Source of the DNA: Brevibacterium sanguinis
GTDB lineage: Bacteria; Actinomycetota; Actinomycetes; Actinomycetales; Brevibacteriaceae
Length of the DNA: 64,000 nucleotides
Direction of reading: 5' to 3'
Assembly: GCF_003315415.1 (NCBI RefSeq)
Contig: NZ_QNSB01000001.1
Location: 62,001 to 126,000, forward strand
Below, in pieces: positions 47,001 through 55,005 of this stretch. The notes under the pieces are model-generated. The model did not search any database. It saw nothing but the letters and a program-made list of their open reading frames with translations, and was not told where the DNA came from. Each line of letters opens with the position of its first letter. The first letter of the stretch is position 1. The translations under genes were made by a program, and so were the position numbers.

Positions 47001-47903
47001 ATGTGGGACCTCAATCGACTGCGCATCTGGCGGGCCGTCGTCGCCACCGGCTCGGTCGCGGCCGCGGCGAGGAGCCTCAACTACACCTCCGCGACCGTCA
47101 GTCAGCACATCACCACGCTGCAGCGGTCCGTCGGCGCCCCGCTCTACCGCAGGTCGGGACGCGGGATCGAGATCACCGACCTCGGCAGGCGCCTCGCCGA
47201 GGAGTCCGCCGACGTCTTCACCGGGCTCGCCCGCCTCGACTCCCTCGTCGAGAGCCACCGCTGGGTGAATCGGCCGCGCATGCGAATCGCCGCCTTCACC
47301 TCATTCAACGCCCGACTGCTGCCCGACATCATCGAACCCGTGGTCGGGGCCCATCCCGATCTGCGCTTCGACATCCAGCTCAACGAGCCCGCGAAGGTCC
47401 GCCGCAGCCACTGCACGATCGAGATCCGCAACGAGGTCCCGCAGCAGGGGGAGACCCGACTGCCGGGAATGACGCGCACCGTGCTCTTCGATGACGACTA
47501 CCGGGTCGTCGTCGCCGACACCCATGAGTTCGCCGGCCTCGGCTCGGTCCCGTTCAAGGACCTCGCCGACGAGCGCTGGGTCGACTACGACCTGTGGGCG
47601 GGGCCGACGAGCACGGTCGTCGACCTCGCCTGCGCCGCCGCCGGATTCCAGCCCCGGACCTTCGCCGCCTCGGAGGACGAGTTCGCGGCCCTCGCGCTCG
47701 TCGCCTCGGACCTCGCGATCACCGTGCTGCCCCGCCTGTCCACGGTCCGGCTGCCGCACGGCCTCGTCGCCGTCGACCTCGTCGACCCGGTGCCCCTGCG
47801 TCGGGTCGTCATGCACGTGCGCGACCGGGAGGCCCACCTGCCGCACGTGCGTGCCTTCGTCACCGCCGCCGAGGCGGTCGTCGCCGAGTACCTCGCCCGC
47901 TGA
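47001..47903 (+). CDS. LysR-family transcriptional regulator
   Basis: 300 residues. N-terminal helix-turn-helix (WDLNRLRIWRAVVATGSVAAAARSLNYTSATVSQHITTLQRSVGAPLYRRSGRGIEITDLGRRLAEES). The effector domain (about 90-300) has the usual two-lobe pattern (MRIAAFTSFNARLLPDIIEPV, then LVASDLAITVLPRLS). It likely regulates the divergent lysE and itself through the intergenic palindrome. The ligand may be a basic amino acid by analogy with LysG, unproven. Confidence 0.9.
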   Translation: MWDLNRLRIWRAVVATGSVAAAARSLNYTSATVSQHITTLQRSVGAPLYRRSGRGIEITDLGRRLAEESADVFTGLARLDSLVESHRWVNRPRMRIAAFTSFNARLLPDIIEPVVGAHPDLRFDIQLNEPAKVRRSHCTIEIRNEVPQQGETRLPGMTRTVLFDDDYRVVVADTHEFAGLGSVPFKDLADERWVDYDLWAGPTSTVVDLACAAAGFQPRTFAASEDEFAALALVASDLAITVLPRLSTVRLPHGLVAVDLVDPVPLRRVVMHVRDREAHLPHVRAFVTAAEAVVAEYLAR

Positions 47904-47985
47904 CCGCCGCGGGCGCGGGGGAGACGGGATGTTCCTCATAGTGGGCTGGGATTCCTGTGTCGGCGCCGTGGGATAGCCTGTACGG

Positions 47986-49119
47986 GTGAGTTCTGAAATC
48001 GAAATCGGCAAAGGCAAGCGCGGGCGCCGGGGGTACTCCCTCGACGACATCGCCATCATCCCCGCCCGGCGCACGAGGGACCCCGAGGACGTGTCCCTGA
48101 GCTGGCAGATCGACGCCTATCACTTCGACCTTCCGTTCATCGGCGCCCCCATGGACTCGGCGATGTCGCCTGAGACCGTCATCGCCCTCGGTCGCCACGG
48201 CGGGCTCGGGGTGCTCGACCTCGAAGGACTCTGGACCCGCTACGAGGACCCCACCCCGCTGCTCGCCGAGATCGCCCAGCTCCCCGCCGAGATGACGACG
48301 GCCAGGATGCAGGAGCTCTACTCCGCCCCGATCCGCGCCGAGCTCATCACCGCCCGACTCGCCCAGATCCGTGAGGCCGGAGTCACCGTCGCCGGTGCCC
48401 TGACCCCGCAGCGGACCCAGCAGTTCTCCAAGACGGTGATCGACGCGGGAGTCGACATCTTCGTCATCCGCGGCACCACCGTCTCGGCCGAGCACGTGTC
48501 CTCCCAGGCCGAGCCGCTCAACCTCAAGCAGTTCATCTACGAGCTCGACGTCCCCGTCATCGTCGGCGGCGCCGCGACGTACACCGCCGCCCTGCACCTC
48601 ATGCGCACCGGCGCCGCGGGCGTCCTCGTCGGCTTCGGCGGGGGAGCGGCCGCGACCACGCGCCGGACCCTGGGCATCCACGCGCCGATGGCCACCGCCA
48701 TCGCCGACGTCCACGCCGCCCGCCGCGACTACATGGACGAATCCGGCGGCCGCTACGTCCACGTCATCGCCGACGGCGGTCTCGGCAAGAGCGGCGACAT
48801 CGTCAAGGCCTTCGGCGTCGGCGCCGACGCCGTCATGCTGGGCACCGCGCTCGCCCGGGCGACCGAGGCCCCGGGCCGGGGGATGCACTGGGGCGCCGAG
48901 GCGCACCACCCGGAGCTGCCGCGCGGGCACCGCGTGGAGCTCGGGACCGTCGGCAGCCTCGAGCAGGTCCTGTTCGGGCCCGGCCGCACCGCGATCGGCG
49001 AGCTCAACCTCGCCGGAGCCCTGCGCCGGGCGCTGGCGACCACCGGCTACCTCGACCTCAAGGAGTTCCAGCGCGTCGACATCACGGTCTCGCCCTACCA
49101 GCCGGGGTCGGGGGTCTAG
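47986..49119 (+). CDS. guaB3: GuaB3-family IMP dehydrogenase-related protein
   Basis: 377 residues, GTG start. RRGYSLDDIAIIPARRTRDPEDVSLSW, GAPMDSAMSPETVIALGRHGGLGVL, VIVGGAATYTAALHLMRTGAAGVLVGFGG and YVHVIADGGLGKSGDIVKAFGVGADAVMLG follow the IMPDH barrel but lack CBS domains. The loop matching GSICTT of true IMPDH reads GAAATT (220-225), so the catalytic Cys is replaced by Ala223. Known mycobacterial GuaB3 also lacks this Cys. GMP reductase activity has been reported for a cyanobacterial GuaB3, but with this loop the activity here is uncertain. Followed by surf1 and then guaA. Confidence 0.9.
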   Translation: MSSEIEIGKGKRGRRGYSLDDIAIIPARRTRDPEDVSLSWQIDAYHFDLPFIGAPMDSAMSPETVIALGRHGGLGVLDLEGLWTRYEDPTPLLAEIAQLPAEMTTARMQELYSAPIRAELITARLAQIREAGVTVAGALTPQRTQQFSKTVIDAGVDIFVIRGTTVSAEHVSSQAEPLNLKQFIYELDVPVIVGGAATYTAALHLMRTGAAGVLVGFGGGAAATTRRTLGIHAPMATAIADVHAARRDYMDESGGRYVHVIADGGLGKSGDIVKAFGVGADAVMLGTALARATEAPGRGMHWGAEAHHPELPRGHRVELGTVGSLEQVLFGPGRTAIGELNLAGALRRALATTGYLDLKEFQRVDITVSPYQPGSGV

Positions 49120-49129
49120 TCTGTTCCGC

Positions 49130-50086
49130 TTGGCGCTGACCCCCAGATGGCTGGGGTCCCTGCTGCTCGTGCTCGTGCTCGTCACGTGCTTCGTCGGGCT
49201 GTCGGCCTGGCAGGTCGACCGAGCCCAGCACAAGAACGACGTCACCGACGCCCAGAACGTCGAGGAGCTCAAGCCCTTCAACGACGTCATGGCCGCCCAG
49301 GTGCCGATGCCCGGCATCCTCGCCGACCAGCGGGTGTCCCTGACCGGGCACTGGCTGCCCGACGCCCAGGTCGTCGTCCCGGGCCGGGTCCTCGACGGGG
49401 CGGACGGATACTGGGTCGTGACGATGTTCGCCCCCGACGGCGCCCGCCTCGGCGAGGAGGCGACCCTCGATCCCGAGGGGAAGACGATCGCGATCCCGGT
49501 GCTGCGCGGCTTCACCACCGACGAGGCCACGGCCAGTCGGTCCCGGGCCGAGTCCGGACCGGTGGAGATGATCGCCCGCATCGGACCGGTCGAGGGCCCG
49601 ATGCCCACGGCCGACCTGCCCGACGGTCAGGTCCACACCGTGTCGACCTCGCAGCTGATCAACCTGTTCCCGGACGTGCTCACCTACTCCGGCTTCCTCA
49701 TCCCCGAATCGGCGACCGGGCCGGCGGCGTCCGTGGGCACCGGCGGACTCACCGCCGTGCCTCCGACGACCACCCGTGACGAGGGCGGATTCGACCTGCA
49801 GTCGGCCGTCTACGCGGCCGAGTGGCTGATCTTCGCCGGGATGGCCCTGTACATGTGGTGGCAGCTGCTGCGCGACGACTTCCTGCGCCGCCGCCTCGAG
49901 GGCACGGACGGTGGTTCCCAGCATTCTGGGAACCAGGCCGAGTACGTTGTCGTCAAGGCCGCAGGCGAGTCCGCGATCGACCCCGAGGTGATGGCTGGAC
50001 TGACCGGACTGCCCGCCCACCGGCACGGCGCCAAGCGCCGACGCGCAGCCGGACCCACCGACGACAGACCGACCGAAGGAAACTGA
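49130..50086 (+). CDS. SURF1-family cytochrome oxidase assembly protein
   Basis: 318 residues from a TTG at 49130, the best start available after the guaB3 stop. Helix 1 (RWLGSLLLVLVLVTCFVGLSAWQVDRAQHKN) and a C-terminal helix (QSAVYAAEWLIFAGMALYMWWQLLRDDF) flank a soluble domain with VSLTGHWLPDAQVVVPGRVLDGADGYWVVTMF and VLRGF, the two SURF1 signatures. SURF1 aids heme a insertion in aa3 oxidase. The C-terminal tail (about 265-318) is charged and variable. Confidence 0.85.
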   Translation: MALTPRWLGSLLLVLVLVTCFVGLSAWQVDRAQHKNDVTDAQNVEELKPFNDVMAAQVPMPGILADQRVSLTGHWLPDAQVVVPGRVLDGADGYWVVTMFAPDGARLGEEATLDPEGKTIAIPVLRGFTTDEATASRSRAESGPVEMIARIGPVEGPMPTADLPDGQVHTVSTSQLINLFPDVLTYSGFLIPESATGPAASVGTGGLTAVPPTTTRDEGGFDLQSAVYAAEWLIFAGMALYMWWQLLRDDFLRRRLEGTDGGSQHSGNQAEYVVVKAAGESAIDPEVMAGLTGLPAHRHGAKRRRAAGPTDDRPTEGN

Positions 50087-50088
50087 GC

Positions 50089-50529
50089 GTGAGCCACGAA
50101 CCCGAGTCCTTGGATTCCCGCCCCGAGTTCGACGAGGACGCCGTGTGGAGCGTCAAGCGCTTCACCTCGGCGCGCAATGCCGAGAAGTTCTACCGGGTGA
50201 TGGCCATCATCACCGGTGTGATGCTTCTCATCCTCACCGTCGAGATGATCTACAAGTACCTCATCGCCGCCGACCCTTCCACCGCTCTCATGTTCGGGGA
50301 GTTCAACCTGGCCGCCGCGATCGCGATCTGCCACGGCTGGTGCTACGTCGTCTACCTCATCGGCTGCTTCTGGCTCAATCAGCAGATGCGCTGGTCACTG
50401 GGCCGCTACATCGTGCTGGCGCTGGCCGGCGTGGTCCCGGTGATGTCCTTCATCCTCGAACGGCGGATCACCCGGCAGGTCGAGGCCGAGCTCGAAGCCG
50501 CCGTCGTCGTCGCCCCGAAGACGAACTGA
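50089..50529 (+). CDS. DUF3817 integral membrane protein
   Basis: 146 residues, GTG start, two bases after the surf1 stop. Three helices: FYRVMAIITGVMLLILTVEMIYKYL, GEFNLAAAIAICHGWCYVVYLIGCFWLNQQMRW and YIVLALAGVVPVMSFILERR. The pattern HGWCYVVYL and the final VPVMSFILERRI are the DUF3817 core. It is often next to guaA in actinobacteria. Function unknown. Confidence 0.88.
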   Translation: MSHEPESLDSRPEFDEDAVWSVKRFTSARNAEKFYRVMAIITGVMLLILTVEMIYKYLIAADPSTALMFGEFNLAAAIAICHGWCYVVYLIGCFWLNQQMRWSLGRYIVLALAGVVPVMSFILERRITRQVEAELEAAVVVAPKTN

Positions 50530-50592
50530 GGGCCCCGGCGGGCGTCGTGCCCGGTGACGGGAGCGCGCCGCGACGGTGATTAGAATTGGGGC

Positions 50593-52173
50593 ATGACGCA
50601 AACCCAGAGCACACAGGTCCCTCCTGTCCTCGTGGTCGATTTCGGTGCGCAGTACGCACAGCTCATCGCCAGGCGGATCCGCGAGGCCGGACTGTATTCC
50701 GAGATCATCGCCCATGACGCCCCGGCGTCCGAGTTCGCCGCCAGGAAGCCGGTCGCGATCGTGCTCTCCGGCGGGCCCTCGAGCGTCAACGACGAAGGCG
50801 CCCCGAGCTTCGACGAGAAGGTCTTCGACCTCGGCGTCCCGACGATGGGCATCTGCTACGGGTTCCAGCTCATGGCGACCAGCCTCGGCGGCCGCGTCGC
50901 CCGCACCGACAAGCGCGAGTACGGATCGACCCAGGTCGCGGTGAGCAGCGCCGGCTCCCTGCTCGACGGCACCCCCGACGGCTACAAGGTGTGGATGTCC
51001 CATGGGGACTCCGTCACCGAGGCGCCGGCCGACTTCGAGGTCCTCGCCTCGACCCCTGACACCCCGGTCGCCGCCTTCGAGTGCCCCGCCCGCGGACTCG
51101 CCGGCGTCCAGTGGCACCCCGAGGTCCTCCACTCGGAGAACGGGCAGAGGATCCTCGAGAACTTCCTCTACAAGGTCGCCGGCCTCGAGGCCGACTGGAC
51201 CAACGAATCCGTCATCGACGAGCAGGTCGAGCTCATCCGCTCGCGCGTCGGCGACAAGAAGGTCATCTGCGCCCTGTCGGGCGGAGTCGACTCCTCGGTC
51301 GCCGCAGCCCTCGTCCACAAGGCGATCGGCGACCAGCTCACCTGCGTGTTCGTCGACCACGGTCTCCTGCGTCAGGGAGAGCGCGAACAGGTCGAGAACG
51401 ACTACGTCGACTCCATCGGCGTGCGTCTGGTGACGATCGACGCCCGCGAGCGCTTCCTGTCCGAGCTCGCCGGGGTCACCGACCCCGAGACCAAGCGCAA
51501 GATCATCGGCCGCGAGTTCATCCGCACCTTCGAGACCGCTGCGGCCGATCTCGTGCTCGAGGCCAAGGACGAGGGCGAGGAGATCGGCTTCCTCGTCCAG
51601 GGCACCCTCTACCCCGACGTCGTCGAATCCGGCGGGGGCTCGGGGACCGCGAACATCAAGAGCCACCACAACGTCGGCGGACTGCCCGACGATCTCACGT
51701 TCGAGCTCATCGAACCGCTGCGCGCCCTGTTCAAGGACGAGGTCCGGGCCATCGGCCGGGAGCTCGGAGTCCCCGAGGCCATCGTCTCCCGGCAGCCGTT
51801 CCCCGGGCCGGGACTGGGCATCCGCATCATCGGCGAGGTCACCGAGGAGCGACTCGACGTCCTCCGCCGTGCCGACGCCATCGCCCGCGAGGAGCTGACG
51901 AGGGCGGGCCTCGACGGAGAGATCTGGCAGTGCCCGGTCGTCCTCCTGGCCGACGTCCGCTCCGTGGGCGTCCAGGGAGACGGCCGCACCTACGGTCACC
52001 CCGTCGTGCTCCGTCCCGTCTCCAGCGAGGACGCGATGACGGCCGACTGGACCCGGGTCCCGTACGACACGCTCGCCGTGATCTCCAATCGGATCACGAA
52101 CGAGGTCGACGAGATCAACCGCGTGGTCCTCGACGTCACCTCGAAGCCGCCGGGCACCATCGAATGGGAGTGA
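50593..52173 (+). CDS. guaA: GMP synthase (glutamine-hydrolysing)
   Basis: Converts XMP to GMP. 526 residues. Class I glutaminase domain (about 10-205) with [10 protein letters not shown] (Cys nucleophile), [10 protein letters not shown] (His, Glu). ATP-pyrophosphatase domain with [20 protein letters not shown], and the C-terminal dimerisation domain with [21 protein letters not shown] and the final KPPGTIEWE. Complete. GuaB lies 21 kb upstream in the same direction. Confidence 0.97.
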   Translation: MTQTQSTQVPPVLVVDFGAQYAQLIARRIREAGLYSEIIAHDAPASEFAARKPVAIVLSGGPSSVNDEGAPSFDEKVFDLGVPTMGICYGFQLMATSLGGRVARTDKREYGSTQVAVSSAGSLLDGTPDGYKVWMSHGDSVTEAPADFEVLASTPDTPVAAFECPARGLAGVQWHPEVLHSENGQRILENFLYKVAGLEADWTNESVIDEQVELIRSRVGDKKVICALSGGVDSSVAAALVHKAIGDQLTCVFVDHGLLRQGEREQVENDYVDSIGVRLVTIDARERFLSELAGVTDPETKRKIIGREFIRTFETAAADLVLEAKDEGEEIGFLVQGTLYPDVVESGGGSGTANIKSHHNVGGLPDDLTFELIEPLRALFKDEVRAIGRELGVPEAIVSRQPFPGPGLGIRIIGEVTEERLDVLRRADAIAREELTRAGLDGEIWQCPVVLLADVRSVGVQGDGRTYGHPVVLRPVSSEDAMTADWTRVPYDTLAVISNRITNEVDEINRVVLDVTSKPPGTIEWE

Positions 52174-52176
52174 GCC

Positions 52177-52201
52177 GAACCGGGTTCCCGGGACCCGGTT
52201 C
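52177..52201 (+). terminator. Terminator hairpin after guaA
   Basis: GAACCGGGT and ACCCGGTTC form a 9-bp stem with a 7-base loop, starting four bases after the stop. Confidence 0.75.
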
Positions 52202-52208
52202 ACGCTCC

Positions 52209-52221
52209 TGAACACTGTTCA
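52209..52221 (+). promoter_or_regulatory. BioQ-type operator upstream of bioY
   Basis: TGAACACTGTTCA is a perfect palindrome matching TGAAC-N3-GTTCA, the site described for the TetR regulator BioQ in mycobacteria. It lies 51 bases before the bioY start, so it probably overlaps the promoter. Confidence 0.75.
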
Positions 52222-52271
52222 GTTATGGTGGGTGGTGCCCGTCAAGGGCACCGCCGACCATTGGAGAACCC

Positions 52272-52994
52272 ATGACCCCCTTGCAACCTGACACCGCCGC
52301 CCCGGTTCCCCCTGCCGCGCCCGGGGGACGCCTCCGCACCGGCAGGACGAGCCGGGCCGGGGACATCTCGCTCATCGCCGTCTTCGCCGCCCTGCTCGCG
52401 GCCCTGGCGATCATGCCGCCGATCCCGATCGGGCCCGCAGGTGTGCCGATCACCCTGCAGACCTTCGCGGTCGCTCTCTGCGGCCTCGTCCTCGGACCCT
52501 GGCGCGGAGCCGCGGCCGTGCTGCTCTACGTCGTGCTCGGCCTCCTCGGCCTGCCGATCCTCACCGGTCTCACCGGCGGGATCGGGGTGCTCGCCGGGCC
52601 GAGCGCCGGCTACCTCCTCTCGTTCACCCTCTACGCGCTGGCGGCAGGGTTCGTCGCCCGCTGGGCCCTGCGCCGACTGCGCGGCGCCCGCCTGGCCGTC
52701 GCGCTGTTCGTCGGAGCGCTCGGCTCGAGCCTCCTCATCAACCACCCCCTGGGGATCCTCGGCATGTCGATCAACGCCGACCTGCCCCTGGGCGTCGCCG
52801 CCCTCGCCGACCTCGCTTACTGGCCCGGGGACATCATCAAGACCGTCCTCGCCGTGTCCGTCGCCCTGATCATCCACCGCGCCTTCCCCGAGATCCTCCG
52901 CCGCCGCGGAGCCCAGGCGCCGGGAGCCTCCGCGCCGGGTGCCCCCACGTCCGGCGCGGCGACCGCCTCCGGGACCGGCGGCACCCGCCGGTGA
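52272..52994 (+). CDS. bioY: Biotin ECF transporter substrate-binding component BioY
   Basis: 240 residues. Six membrane helices. IPIGPAGVPITLQTFAVALCGLVLGPWRGAAAVLLYVVLGLLGLPILTGLTGGIGVLAGPSAGYLLSF is the family signature for biotin binding. An N-terminal 35-residue Pro/Ala/Arg extension and a C-terminal Ala/Gly/Ser tail are variable. The stop overlaps the start of bioM by four bases. No biotin biosynthetic genes are visible, so the organism likely imports biotin here. Confidence 0.94.
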   Translation: MTPLQPDTAAPVPPAAPGGRLRTGRTSRAGDISLIAVFAALLAALAIMPPIPIGPAGVPITLQTFAVALCGLVLGPWRGAAAVLLYVVLGLLGLPILTGLTGGIGVLAGPSAGYLLSFTLYALAAGFVARWALRRLRGARLAVALFVGALGSSLLINHPLGILGMSINADLPLGVAALADLAYWPGDIIKTVLAVSVALIIHRAFPEILRRRGAQAPGASAPGAPTSGAATASGTGGTRR

Positions 52995-53845
52995 GACGGT
53001 TCGGCCGCCGGCGCGCACGGGCCCGGACGACGGCGTCGCCCGCCTCCGACGCTGTCATGCCGTCAGCCTCGGCGGGGCCCTCCTCGCAGACCGCCTCGGC
53101 GGGAACGGACACCTCCGGTGCGCGTGAGATCCGGTTCTCGGGCGTTGGGGTCGGCGTGCTCGACGACACCCCCGCAGGCGACGTGTGGAGGGACATCCTC
53201 AGTGACGTCGATGTCACGCTGCGGGAGGAGAGGGTCGCGTTCATCGGCGCCAACGGCTCGGGGAAGTCGACGCTCCTCCAGCTCCTCAACGGGCTCGTCA
53301 CCGCGACCACGGGGCGTGTCCTCGTCGACGGCATCGACCCGGTGACCTCGCCCGCCGCGGTGCGCTCCCGAGTGGGATTCGTGTTCACCGACCCCGCCGC
53401 CCAGCTCGTCATGCCGACGCCGCTCGAGGACATCGAACTGTCCCTGCGCAAGCGCGTGCCCAAGCCCGAGCGGCGGGAGGCGGCGCTGGCGGTGCTCGAC
53501 GAGTTCGGGATCGCCGACCTCGCCGAGCGCAGCGTCTACGAGCTCTCGGGCGGGCAGCGGCAGCTCGTGGCCCTGGCCGCGGTGCTCGCGGTCGATCCGC
53601 AGATCCTCGTGCTCGATGAGCCGACGACCCTCCTCGACCTGCGCAACCGCGAGAGGCTGCGCACCCTCCTCGGTGAGATCGTCGCCCGTCGCGGCGTGCG
53701 CGTGATCCTCTCCACCCACGACCTCGAGTTCGCCGAACTGGCCGAGCGGGTCCTCGTCGTCGACGACGGACGGATCGTCCACGACTCGGCACCGGCAGAG
53801 GCCGTCGCGGCCTACCGGGCGCTCATCATGAGCGGGTCCCCGTGA
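52991..53845 (+). CDS. bioM: ECF transporter ATPase (A component) for biotin
   Basis: 284 residues, GTG start. An N-terminal extension of about 45 residues (RRRARARTTASPASDAVMPS) precedes the core. Walker A GANGSGKST, Q-loop FVFTDPAAQLVMPTPLEDIELSL, signature LSGGQRQLVALAAVL, Walker B ILVLDEPTTLLD and H-loop STHD are complete. The TDPAAQLVMPTPLEDIE wording is typical of ECF ATPases. Couples with BioN to power BioY. Confidence 0.93.
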   Translation: MRRFGRRRARARTTASPASDAVMPSASAGPSSQTASAGTDTSGAREIRFSGVGVGVLDDTPAGDVWRDILSDVDVTLREERVAFIGANGSGKSTLLQLLNGLVTATTGRVLVDGIDPVTSPAAVRSRVGFVFTDPAAQLVMPTPLEDIELSLRKRVPKPERREAALAVLDEFGIADLAERSVYELSGGQRQLVALAAVLAVDPQILVLDEPTTLLDLRNRERLRTLLGEIVARRGVRVILSTHDLEFAELAERVLVVDDGRIVHDSAPAEAVAAYRALIMSGSP

Positions 53846-54468
53846 GCGCAGGCATCCGGCCCAGGCTCCAGCTGTTCGGGAGGGTCGCCCGGGAATCCGG
53901 GTGGCTGCACCGCGTCCCGGCGGGGTGGAAGCTCGCGGTCATCGCGCTCATCGGGATCGTCGCCCTCGTCCTCCGCGACGCCGCGATCAACTGGACGCTG
54001 GCCGGAGTGCTCGTGGCCATCGGGCTGACCGCCCGACTGCGCCTGCGTCACTTCGTCCTCACCTGGGCCTATGCGGGTGTCCTCGTCGCCGTCCTCATGG
54101 TCGTGCAGCTGCTCATCGGCACCCCGGCGGCCGGGATGAGGATCGCCGGCACGGTCTTCGCGTGCGTCCAGGCCGCCCTGCTGCTCACCCTGACGACGAC
54201 GGTCGCCCAGCTGCTCGACGCCTTCAGAGTGATCGTCTCGCCGCTGCGCTTCCTCGGGGCGAACCCGGAGACGATCGCCCTGACGGCAAGCCTCATGGTC
54301 CGCGCGATCTCCCACCTGTCCGGCCTGCTGGGCGAGGGTGATCGCGCCGCCCGGGCCCGGGGACTGGAGACGAGCATCAGGGCCCGGGTCGTCCCGGCGA
54401 TCCTCCGCTCGGTCAAGTACGCGCAGGACACGGGGCGGGCGCTCGACGCCCGAGGCATCGTCGACTGA
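53842..54468 (+). CDS. bioN: ECF transporter transmembrane component (T component) for biotin
   Basis: 208 residues, GTG start overlapping the bioM stop. About five hydrophobic helices. The two coupling Ala-Arg-Gly motifs at the end, AARARGLE and DARGI, contact the ATPases. FRVIVSPLRFLGANPETIALTASLMVRAISHL precedes them. Completes the BioYMN import system. A 31-bp tandem duplication begins at its stop. Confidence 0.93.
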   Translation: MSAGIRPRLQLFGRVARESGWLHRVPAGWKLAVIALIGIVALVLRDAAINWTLAGVLVAIGLTARLRLRHFVLTWAYAGVLVAVLMVVQLLIGTPAAGMRIAGTVFACVQAALLLTLTTTVAQLLDAFRVIVSPLRFLGANPETIALTASLMVRAISHLSGLLGEGDRAARARGLETSIRARVVPAILRSVKYAQDTGRALDARGIVD

Positions 54469-54521
54469 CATCGCGTCGACTCATGGGAGCGTCGACTGAC
54501 ATCGCGTGGACACATGGGAGC
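54460..54521 (+). repeat. 31-bp tandem duplication at the bioN stop
   Basis: Two copies, 54460-54490 and 54491-54521, differing at two positions; both start with GTCGACTGACATCGCG. The first includes the last bioN codon and stop. Confidence 0.88.
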
Positions 54522-54635
54522 ATCGACGACCTGCGGTCCCACCCCACGTCGAGGGCCCCTCGTCATGCGGCCCTGTTGCATCTCGCACGCCCCGATTCGT
54601 CGCGCGGCTACATTGCGGTGAGCCCGTCATTGCCC

Positions 54636-54882
54636 CCCCACTTCGTCACGATTGACCCTCTGCGGTGAACCCCGCCGTTGCCCCACTTCGCGGGTGGAGG
54701 GCCCGCCGTTGCCCCACTTCGTCCCGCCAGCCCCACTTCGTCGCGAACGCCCCACTGCGGTGTGCCCGCCGCTGCCCCACTTCGCCACGCAAGCCCCCAC
54801 TTCACGGGTGGAGGATCCGCCGTTGCCCCACTTCGTCGCGTTTGCCCCACTCCTGACCGGCGCATCCGTGACGAACTGGGGC
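54636..54882. repeat. Degenerate array of nine GCCCCACTTCG repeats plus one inverted copy
   Basis: CCCCACTTC or a one-base variant starts at 54636, 54681, 54712, 54731, 54750, 54775, 54795, 54826 and 54845. Spacings are 45, 31, 19, 19, 25, 20, 31 and 19. GAACTGGGGC at 54873-54882 is an inverted copy. A larger unit of about 114 bases (including CGGGTGGAGG and GCCGTTGCCCC) seems to recur from 54681 and 54795. Confidence 0.85.
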
Positions 54883-54934
54883 AGTGGCGGGCCGGCCCCC
54901 GGCGGGGGAGTGGCGGGCCGGCACGCTGCCGGCT

Positions 54935-54994
54935 CCCGGCCGGCACGTTGCACGGCCTCCGGCACCCGGCCGGCACGTTGCACGGCCTCCGGCG
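54935..54994. repeat. 30-bp tandem repeat, two copies
   Basis: Copies at 54935-54964 and 54965-54994, identical but for the last base. The unit starts CCCGGCCGGCACGTTG. It ends 11 bases before the stop of the minus-strand mannosyltransferase gene. Confidence 0.88.
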
Positions 54995-55005
54995 TCCGCG
55001 TCGCC

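Larger units (their letters stand above)
54522..55005. other. Gene-free repeat field between bioN and the mannosyltransferase gene
   Basis: About 480 bases without a gene I can support. It contains the CCCCACTTC array (54636-54882) and a 30-bp tandem pair (54935-54994), both listed separately. Open frames across it (giving repeated KWGNGG) have no ribosome site and follow the repeats. Confidence 0.7.

Noticed and set aside
54522..55005. CRISPR array
   Set aside because: Repeats are short, degenerate and irregularly spaced (19 to 45 bases), with no uniform spacers and no cas genes nearby.
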